Source: Erysipelotrichaceae bacterium (GTDB taxonomy: Bacteria > Bacillota_I > Bacilli_A > Erysipelotrichales > Erysipelotrichaceae). From it: 11,311 bases of DNA. Below the pieces are notes generated by a model. That model worked only from the letters and a program-made list of their open reading frames with translations. It ran no database searches and had not been told where the DNA came from. The translations under genes and the position numbers were made by a program. Of the stretch, positions 6,053 to 11,311 are shown one piece after another. The first letter of the stretch is position 1. Each line of letters starts with the position of its first letter. Where the stretch lies: NCBI GenBank assembly GCA_003446295.1, contig DMBB01000317.1, forward strand, positions 1 through 11,311, read 5' to 3'.

Positions 6053-6952
6053 ATGTTTACACAATACATATATGACGGGTCAAGAACGCTTGATCTGAGC
6101 AGGGTTTCCACTGATGAGACCTCTTTATGCAAGAATAAGCAGGACGCCAAGGAAAAAATGAAAGCGAACATCGAACAGATCGATGAGCTCCAGCAGAAAC
6201 TCTATGCCGATAAACGCGAAGGCGTGATCTTCCTGTTCCAGGCGATGGACGCAGCAGGCAAAGACGGCACCATACAGGCTGTGCTGCAGTGTCTTTCTCC
6301 CCACGGAGTCCATGAGGCAGCCTTCAAATCACCGAATTCCACGGAACTGGCGCATGATTACCTATGGCGGATCGCACAGCAGGTGCCTGCCAAAGGTGAG
6401 ATCGCGATCTTCAACCGTTCCCATTATGAAGAAGTCCTGATCTGGAAGGTCAAGAAGCTGTGGCAGTCGCAGGCAAATGCCAGAAGGATCACCGATTTTG
6501 AGCGCGCTCTGGAATACCGCTATGAGGACATTACAAATTTTGAAACATATCTGTATCATAATAATGTCCGTACCGTCAAAATATTCCTCAATGTTTCAAA
6601 AGACGAACAGGCAAGACGGTTTTTGAGCAGGATCGAGGAACCGGAGAAAAACTGGAAATTCTCCGGAGGCGACTATGAAGAACGCGTTTACTGGGATGAT
6701 TATATGCGCGCATTTGAAGATGCGATCAACAGCACAGCCACAAAGATCTGCCCCTGGTATGTCGTACCTGCTGACCACAAATGGTATATGCGCTACGTCG
6801 TCAGTGAGATCATTCTCTCCACGCTCCAGGATATGGATCCGCGCTATCCGGAAGTTACCCAGGAACGTCTCGCAACATTCTCAACGTACAAGGCGGCTCT
6901 GCTCAAGGACCTTGGGATCACGGATTATTCTCCGAAGAAGAAAAAGAAGTAA
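6053..6952 (+). CDS. ppk2: Polyphosphate kinase 2 (class III-like polyphosphate:nucleotide phosphotransferase)
   Basis: The PPK2 family transfers phosphate between inorganic polyphosphate and nucleotides. Class III members can phosphorylate AMP and ADP, regenerating ATP. This 299-residue protein is one PPK2 domain: Walker A AMDAAGKDGT at residues 64-73, the lid-region signature ELAHDYLWRIAQQVPAKGEI, Walker B-type FNRSHYEE at 120-127, and WKFSGGDYEER later. Signature and length fit single-domain class III or class I enzymes. I favour class III, but substrate preference cannot be read from sequence alone. The ATG at 6053 is preferred; an upstream TTG (6011) lacks support. The nearest ribosome-binding sequence, AAGGA at 6035-6039, is 13 nt from the ATG, rather far, which suggests modest expression. 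It ends in five consecutive lysines. Monocistronic and convergent with the hydrolase gene. Confidence 0.94.
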   Translation: MFTQYIYDGSRTLDLSRVSTDETSLCKNKQDAKEKMKANIEQIDELQQKLYADKREGVIFLFQAMDAAGKDGTIQAVLQCLSPHGVHEAAFKSPNSTELAHDYLWRIAQQVPAKGEIAIFNRSHYEEVLIWKVKKLWQSQANARRITDFERALEYRYEDITNFETYLYHNNVRTVKIFLNVSKDEQARRFLSRIEEPEKNWKFSGGDYEERVYWDDYMRAFEDAINSTATKICPWYVVPADHKWYMRYVVSEIILSTLQDMDPRYPEVTQERLATFSTYKAALLKDLGITDYSPKKKKK

Positions 6953-6995
6953 ACAGCACAAAAACATTCAGATCATCATTAAATACCAATGAATG

Positions 6996-7022
6996 AAAGG
7001 CCTGCCAAAAAGCAGACCTTTT
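6996..7022 (+). terminator. Terminator between ppk2 and the convergent hydrolase gene
   Basis: Arms AAAGGCCTGC (6996-7005) and GCAGACCTTT (7012-7021) pair over 10 positions with one C-A mismatch, around the loop CAAAAA. The T-run starts inside the stem end (TTTT, then GATTTG). It serves ppk2. On the other strand the hairpin is followed by less T-rich sequence, so it would be a weak terminator for the hydrolase gene. Confidence 0.75.
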
Positions 7023-7063
7023 GATTTGAAACAGAATCGTCACGGAAAAGCAGAATGCAGCAA

Positions 7064-7867
7064 TCATTTTCCCAGCCAGTACAGGATCGCCCTTACCGTT
7101 TCTTCCTGCTGTTCTTCAGCCGGAATCAGCGCTTTCCCATCGCCTTTCTGTTCCCCGTAATCACCGAACTGTGCATGGTTTCCGCCATGAATCACCTTTT
7201 CCTGCGCTCCGGGCGGAACATACTTCCTGCTGTTTTCATACGCCTGCATGTTCAGGACACCGTCCTGATCCCCGTATACAGACAGCACCCTGACCGCATC
7301 ATCTGTATCTGTCGCAGGATATGATGCCAGGTACACAATACCGCTGATCTCTTCCGCATGCTTTGCGGCATATGCGGCGGCAGCCACCCCGCCCATGGAG
7401 TGGCCGGCAAGATACCAGCTGTCATAATCAAAGTTCCCGATCAGCGTTTCCGCCTCATTGATCCCAAGAAGCGCGATCTGAAAAGGCATCCGTACCAGGA
7501 ACACATCCTCCCCGGCTTCCGCAAGGGAATAAAGCAGCGGCGCGTATGCCTCCGCTTCAACCTTGGCACCCGGATAAAAGATCAAGGCAGAATCACTGCC
7601 AGGGCCGTCAAACAGATATCCGTTTGCCGTCCTGTTTACGATCACCCGGCCGCTGCTTTCAAGATACCGCAGTGCTTTATCTTCCGCGTGATAAACGTCT
7701 TTCAGCCATACAAAGCCTTCGGAAAGAAGAAAAAGTATGGCAGCGCAGGCAGCAGAAAAGAATCGCCAAAACCGGGAAGTCTGCTTCTTCCGGAATACCT
7801 GTCTCATCAGGAAACAGGCGGTCAGAAAGAACAGCAGGACACATATCATGTAAAATTTATATTTCAT
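7064..7867 (-). CDS. Membrane-anchored alpha/beta hydrolase
   Basis: A 267-residue protein with two N-terminal hydrophobic segments (about residues 5-22 and 34-55) followed by an alpha/beta hydrolase domain. The nucleophile elbow is GHSMGG with S157. The acid is D202 or D200 in VYGDQDG, and the base is H231 in HGGNHAQFGDY. The order Ser-Asp-His and the closing GGNHAQFG motif fit the small dienelactone hydrolase/esterase-like group (Abhydrolase_5 type). The substrate is unknown; the anchor suggests it works at the membrane surface, probably outside. LTAC at 15-18 mimics a lipobox, but the hydrophobic residues after the Cys make lipidation doubtful. The ATG has AGGAAAG immediately upstream (short spacing). 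It may be co-transcribed with the small ORF ending 5 nt before it. Confidence 0.85.
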   Translation of the reverse strand: MKYKFYMICVLLFFLTACFLMRQVFRKKQTSRFWRFFSAACAAILFLLSEGFVWLKDVYHAEDKALRYLESSGRVIVNRTANGYLFDGPGSDSALIFYPGAKVEAEAYAPLLYSLAEAGEDVFLVRMPFQIALLGINEAETLIGNFDYDSWYLAGHSMGGVAAAAYAAKHAEEISGIVYLASYPATDTDDAVRVLSVYGDQDGVLNMQAYENSRKYVPPGAQEKVIHGGNHAQFGDYGEQKGDGKALIPAEEQQEETVRAILYWLGK

Positions 7868-7872
7868 CTTTC

Positions 7873-8049
7873 CTATCTTACCAAAAACCTAACCCTTCCG
7901 ATGTCCTTTTTGTAATGACCAGGTATTTTATACCTTCGGTAAGAATACTCCGGTAATGTATCGGTCACATCCTGATCAGAACAGGGCTCCAGCGTTATGT
8001 CAAAGGAAGCAAACTTCACTGCCGCATGACTGTAGTGAACACTGATCAT
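7873..8049 (-). CDS. Possible small ORF, 58 residues, unknown
   Basis: An open frame from ATG (8047-8049) to TAG, starting MISVHYSHAAVKF and ending KKDIGRVRFLVR. I recognise no family and see no hydrophobic segment; it is rich in Tyr, Asp, Arg and Lys. For: the stop is 5 nt before the hydrolase ATG on the same strand, a spacing typical of an operon partner, and it fills most of an otherwise empty 307-nt gap. Against: the ribosome-binding match (AGGA about 13 nt upstream) is poor, and a TATAAA-like box lies inside it that could instead be the hydrolase promoter. It could be a genuine small protein, a decayed gene end, or chance. Confidence 0.35.
   Translation of the reverse strand: MISVHYSHAAVKFASFDITLEPCSDQDVTDTLPEYSYRRYKIPGHYKKDIGRVRFLVR
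7921..7935. repeat. 15-bp inverted repeat around a TATAAA box upstream of the hydrolase
   Basis: AGGTAT and ATACCT are perfect reverse complements around TTT. On the minus strand the centre reads TATAAA (7927-7932), a possible -10 about 60 nt before the hydrolase ATG, with a weak TTACCG 18 nt upstream of it. This could be a regulated promoter for the hydrolase gene, or an accident within the small ORF. Confidence 0.3.
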
Positions 8050-8082
8050 AGATCTGCATTTTTCCTGCAGAAAACAGAAAAA

Positions 8083-8124
8083 ATGTGAGGGATCCTCCTT
8101 CTCCGGAATATGATCCTCTCACAT
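8083..8124 (-). terminator. Strong hairpin terminator of the dgk-ppk1 operon, probably bidirectional
   Basis: Arms ATGTGAGGGATC (8083-8094) and GATCCTCTCACAT (8112-8124) form a 12-bp stem with a single bulged A and a 17-nt loop. On the minus strand it is followed by TTTTTTCTGTTTTC, on the plus strand by CTTTTTCTTT, so both directions have a T-tract. It lies about 50 nt after the ppk1 stop and separates that operon from the small ORF and hydrolase. Confidence 0.85.
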
Positions 8125-8174
8125 CTTTTTCTTTGAATCGATCTTAGCCTCTGTTCACTGCCGGCTTTGCTGTA

Positions 8175-10304
8175 TCATTTGCTGTTTTTCTTCTGATATA
8201 CCGTCCGGAATACTGCGATGGACTGACGTCTCTGAGGAACCGGTATCGTCTGGTCAGAACCTTTGGTAATGCGCATCAGTTCATCCTGGCTGCTGAGCTT
8301 TTCTTCACCGCTCTTGAACTTTGCATACTTGCCGTCCGGTTTCATTTTTCGTGCCTTCACATTATCCCTGAAGCAGATGTCCAGATACTGGTGAATCTGC
8401 TGTCTGCACTGGGGACTCATGATCGGTACGGCGATCTCTACACGCTTATCTGTATTTCTTGTCATGAAGTCAGCGGAAGATATATACATCTTCTCATCTT
8501 TTCCTTCACCGAAAACATAGATCCTGGAATGTTCCAGATATCTGCCGACGATCGAACGGATATGGATCGTATCTGTTCTTCCCTTTACTTCCGGAAGAAT
8601 GCACGAAATGCCTCTGACGATCAGATCGATCTGTACGCCTGCTGCGGACGCCTTCTGCAGCTCGCGGATGAGTTCTTCATCTGTGATCGCGTTGACTTTG
8701 GCAATGATCCTGCCGTTCTCACCTTTCTCTGCTTCCGCCCTGATCATTTCGATCAATCCGGATTTCAGCGATACCGGTGCTACCAGCAGGTTACGGTAGG
8801 AACCGTCCAGCTTGCCGATCATCATATTGCGGAAGAACGCAGCAGCATCTCTTGCAATGGCTGCCCTGCCTGTCAGATAGGCAAGGTCCGTATACTGTTT
8901 GGCAGTATTTTCATTGAAGTTGCCTGTTGCGATCAGAACAACATGCTCAGGTCTGCTGTTTTTCATACGGGTGATCAGGCAGATCTTTGAATGGACTTTG
9001 TAGTTCGTATACCCGTACATGACAGTGACGCCGGAATCCTCAAGACGTTCGCTGTAGTCAATGTTGTTCTGCTCATCAAAACGTGCTTTCAGTTCGATCA
9101 GCACATCGACTTCCTTGCCGTTTTCCGCTGCCTGACAGAGGTAATCCACCAGTCTGGCCTGTCTGGCAAGACGGTAGATCGTGATCCTGATCGATGTAAC
9201 ATCGGGATCACCGGCAGCCTGCCGCACAAGCAGCAGGAACGGATCCATACTTTCATAAGGATATGACAGCAGCACATCCTTCTTTTTCACCTGATCAAAG
9301 ATCGGTTTTTCATAATCAAACGCAGCTGACAGCTTCGGTTCGTATTTTTCATACTGCAGAGCCTGCGCATCTTCCGCCTTCAGCAGCGATCCGAGCGAGA
9401 ATGCATATTTCATGTCGAGAGACTGGTGGAACTCAAACAGGCAGGAAGGTTCTGCCTTCAGATGGTCCATCAGATATTTTTTCAGCTGTGTGCTTGGCTT
9501 TCTGGAGAGATCCAGTCTGACAACACGCATCCTTCTGCGCTGTTTCAGGACCTTTTCCATTTTTTCACGGTAATCTTCGATGTCCTCAAACATCTCATCT
9601 TCCGGGTCAACATCGGCGCTTCGCAGAATACGGAATTTCAGCGTTTCCAGTACTGTGGAGCCCTTGATCAGTGAGCCGAGCTCGGAATGGATCAGATCTT
9701 CCATCAGTACGTATCTGCAGGAAGTTTCATCCGGGAGCTTGATCATTTTGGGAAGCACATCCGGAACGGCCGCAAATGCAAAGGAATCACGGTTTTTATA
9801 TCTCAGGATCCCTGCACAGTAGATCACGCCGGACTGAAGTCTGGGCAGCGGGTGAACGGTATCTACCACCTGCGGACTTACAACAGGCAGGACCTTGTCA
9901 TGAAAATATCTTCTCAGATACTTCTGCTCACTCTTTGAACAGTCCGCAGGCATGACCTGGAAAATATTGGCCGCGTTCAGTTCTGCTTTCAGCTCGGACA
10001 TGATCTTTTCACGCTTGGCTATATCTTTCTTTGCCCGCGAATAGATCGCATCCAGCTGCTGCTTCACGCTCATACCTGAGAGCTTGTCGATCCCGTCAGG
10101 TTCAGCCCGTTTCATTTCATACAGACTGCCGACACGCACGGTAAAAAACTCGTCGAGATTTGACGCATGGATCGCTGCGAATTTGAGGCGCTCCAGGAGC
10201 GGGACATCCTTGTCCTTTGCCTCATCCAGCACGCGGTTGTTAAACCGCATCCAGGACAGTTCGCGGTTCTGTGTGTAGCCTTCAGTGTAAATGCTCTTTG
10301 CCAT
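8175..10304 (-). CDS. ppk1: Polyphosphate kinase 1
   Basis: Reversibly polymerises the gamma-phosphate of ATP into inorganic polyphosphate via a phospho-histidine intermediate. The 709-residue protein matches the family's four-domain layout: N domain (about 10-115, starting NRELSWMRFNNRVLDEA), head domain (about 120-310), and two phospholipase D-like catalytic domains (about 330-490 and 500-680). The histidine expected to be phosphorylated is H438 in YKVHSKICLI. The second catalytic histidine is H591 in YLEHSRIYVFG. Other signatures are SNLDEFFTVRVGSL near the N-terminus, ELKARFDEQNNI at 404-415 and TGNFNENTA at 460-468. The ATG has AGGAG 7 nt upstream, overlapping the stop codon of the preceding lipid kinase gene (10-nt gap), so the two are surely co-transcribed. 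Usually membrane-associated in other bacteria, though no membrane segment is visible. Identification is firm. Confidence 0.97.
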   Translation of the reverse strand: MAKSIYTEGYTQNRELSWMRFNNRVLDEAKDKDVPLLERLKFAAIHASNLDEFFTVRVGSLYEMKRAEPDGIDKLSGMSVKQQLDAIYSRAKKDIAKREKIMSELKAELNAANIFQVMPADCSKSEQKYLRRYFHDKVLPVVSPQVVDTVHPLPRLQSGVIYCAGILRYKNRDSFAFAAVPDVLPKMIKLPDETSCRYVLMEDLIHSELGSLIKGSTVLETLKFRILRSADVDPEDEMFEDIEDYREKMEKVLKQRRRMRVVRLDLSRKPSTQLKKYLMDHLKAEPSCLFEFHQSLDMKYAFSLGSLLKAEDAQALQYEKYEPKLSAAFDYEKPIFDQVKKKDVLLSYPYESMDPFLLLVRQAAGDPDVTSIRITIYRLARQARLVDYLCQAAENGKEVDVLIELKARFDEQNNIDYSERLEDSGVTVMYGYTNYKVHSKICLITRMKNSRPEHVVLIATGNFNENTAKQYTDLAYLTGRAAIARDAAAFFRNMMIGKLDGSYRNLLVAPVSLKSGLIEMIRAEAEKGENGRIIAKVNAITDEELIRELQKASAAGVQIDLIVRGISCILPEVKGRTDTIHIRSIVGRYLEHSRIYVFGEGKDEKMYISSADFMTRNTDKRVEIAVPIMSPQCRQQIHQYLDICFRDNVKARKMKPDGKYAKFKSGEEKLSSQDELMRITKGSDQTIPVPQRRQSIAVFRTVYQKKNSK

Positions 10305-10314
10305 ATATGATCTC

Positions 10315-11280
10315 CTACATCAGCAGCTTCAGCTGATTCCCGAGTAAACGCATTGAAATGCGGCTGCTGCGGCATGCCACCTCTCCATCCGTATGTACCC
10401 AAAGCGGTTCTTCCGTTTTGATATCAAGTGTTTCCGACGCATATTCCGTAACGCCGCGGAACTTCAGATGATTCCCGTGATATGCATACGGGAAGATGCG
10501 GAAGAAATCAATTTTCCTCATGTTGTCAGCAGTGCACATGGTAAGCTTTCCGTCTTGATCATCCGCATGCGGACAGAAGCGGAAGCCTCCTCCTTCATAC
10601 GGCTCATTCATGCCGACTGTAAACAGGCACTTCCCGTAAGAAGTACTGCCCTCTGCTGTTGTGATTTCAAACGGTACCATTTTCTCGGTCATGATCACCT
10701 TGGCTGCAGTTGCCACATAGACCAGCTTGCCAAGATGCACCTTGTTCAGCACATTCTTGAATTTCGAAACAAGCACCTGCTGGCAGATGTGCGCATCAAA
10801 ACCGATGCCGCACCCTGACATGAATCTTCTGTTCACAGGCTTTCCCGGCACAAACGCTTTCGGACTGCCTTTGATGATATCGTACGTATTATGAAAGGTC
10901 ACCTCTCCGACGTCGACCGTGCGTCTGACTTCTCCCTGAATGATCGTTAGCAGGATCTCGCTTCTGTCCTTCGGAAGTGAAAGACTGCGTGCCAGATCAT
11001 TGCCTGAGCCGGCAGGAACATAACCAAGACGTACTTTGGAAAAATCGGTGATCCCGTTCACTGCCTCATTCATTGTCCCGTCTCCGCCGACGATGATCAG
11101 ATCAACACTGTCTTCCGCATTCTTTGTGAGATCACGGCAGATATCTTCAATACCAAAAACAGGTGTTGAATAATGCACATCATATGATACATGTTCATTG
11201 TGCAGGATCTCTTCAAGCTTTTTCCACTGCTTTCCGGTTTTTCCCGAAGCACCTGCAGGATTCACAACTACGTGAAACAT
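10315..11280 (-). CDS. Diacylglycerol kinase-family lipid kinase (DgkB/YegS-like)
   Basis: A 321-residue soluble lipid kinase of the DAGK catalytic family, the type that recycles diacylglycerol to phosphatidate in Gram-positives (DgkB) or phosphorylates related lipids (YegS). Visible motifs are VNPAGASGKTG at 6-16, the nucleotide-binding GGDGTMNE at 65-72, and PAGSGNDLAR at 89-98. The C-terminal beta-sandwich holds MSGCGIGFDAHI and a closing WVHTDGE. The length is normal for the family. The ATG at 11278-11280 follows an AGGGGGG stretch that acts as ribosome binding site. First gene of the operon with ppk1. The exact lipid substrate is not readable from sequence, so I give no symbol. Confidence 0.93.
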   Translation of the reverse strand: MFHVVVNPAGASGKTGKQWKKLEEILHNEHVSYDVHYSTPVFGIEDICRDLTKNAEDSVDLIIVGGDGTMNEAVNGITDFSKVRLGYVPAGSGNDLARSLSLPKDRSEILLTIIQGEVRRTVDVGEVTFHNTYDIIKGSPKAFVPGKPVNRRFMSGCGIGFDAHICQQVLVSKFKNVLNKVHLGKLVYVATAAKVIMTEKMVPFEITTAEGSTSYGKCLFTVGMNEPYEGGGFRFCPHADDQDGKLTMCTADNMRKIDFFRIFPYAYHGNHLKFRGVTEYASETLDIKTEEPLWVHTDGEVACRSSRISMRLLGNQLKLLM

Positions 11281-11298
11281 GATTTCCCCCCTGTTATC

Positions 11299-11304
11299 AT
11301 TGTA
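11299..11304 (-). promoter_or_regulatory. Possible -10 box for the dgk-ppk1 operon
   Basis: TACAAT on the minus strand (5 of 6 match to TATAAT) lies 18 nt upstream of the lipid kinase ATG. The matching -35 would fall outside the window, so the call is weak. Confidence 0.3.
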
Positions 11305-11311
11305 AATATTA

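Noticed and set aside
6011..6055. Upstream TTG start adding 14 residues to PPK2
   Set aside because: No ribosome binding site lies before it, and the added residues do not resemble a PPK2 N-terminus; the ATG at 6053 is simpler.
7814..7867. Lipoprotein signal (LTAC) in the hydrolase
   Set aside because: The residues after Cys18 are hydrophobic and a second membrane segment follows, so a two-helix anchor is more likely than lipidation; kept only as a remark.
8054..8070. CTGCA/TGCAG hairpin before the small ORF
   Set aside because: Arms of only 5 bp; it is T-rich in the loop rather than after the stem, so it is not a convincing terminator or riboswitch element.

Overview
This window looks like the chromosome of a moderate-GC Bacillota species. 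Every gene has a purine-rich Shine-Dalgarno sequence, the genes are tightly packed, and the enzymes are of Firmicutes type. An Erysipelotrichia-like host is my guess from overall protein flavour; the sequence does not prove it. I see no mobile element, tRNA, rRNA or CRISPR array.

Left half (1-5415, all on the minus strand): a complete NAD salvage (Preiss-Handler) operon in the order nrtR - pncA - pncB - nadD - nadE, reading leftwards and running off the left edge inside nadE. NrtR is a Nudix/winged-helix repressor. PncA deamidates nicotinamide, PncB makes nicotinate mononucleotide, NadD adenylylates it, and the glutamine-dependent NadE amidates it to NAD. The genes overlap or are separated by 3-13 nt. 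One promoter upstream of nrtR (TTGACA / TATTAT) overlaps a perfect inverted repeat with 10-bp arms, almost certainly the NrtR operator. nadD has no ATG, GTG or TTG that would retain its nucleotide-binding motif. The most likely start is a CTG overlapping the pncB stop codon (CTGA), or the adjacent ATA.

Centre (5424-7867): a three-helix membrane protein of unknown function (minus strand, own extended -10 promoter and terminator) is divergent from a class III-like polyphosphate kinase 2 gene (plus strand). ppk2 converges on a membrane-anchored alpha/beta hydrolase gene (minus strand). A hairpin terminator lies between the two. Upstream of the hydrolase is a possible 58-residue small ORF ending 5 nt before the hydrolase start.

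Right part (8083-11311): a dgk-like lipid kinase gene and ppk1 (polyphosphate kinase 1) form a two-gene minus-strand operon ending at a strong, probably bidirectional hairpin terminator.

Functionally, the window couples cofactor salvage to polyphosphate metabolism. PPK1 stores phosphate from ATP as polyphosphate, and PPK2 uses polyphosphate to phosphorylate nucleotides. NadE consumes ATP to AMP, so a polyphosphate-driven AMP/ADP rephosphorylating enzyme nearby makes metabolic sense, but that link is inference from gene proximity. The individual families are known. The points most worth checking are the unusual nadD start, the operator, the small ORF and the strong excess of GATC tetranucleotides.
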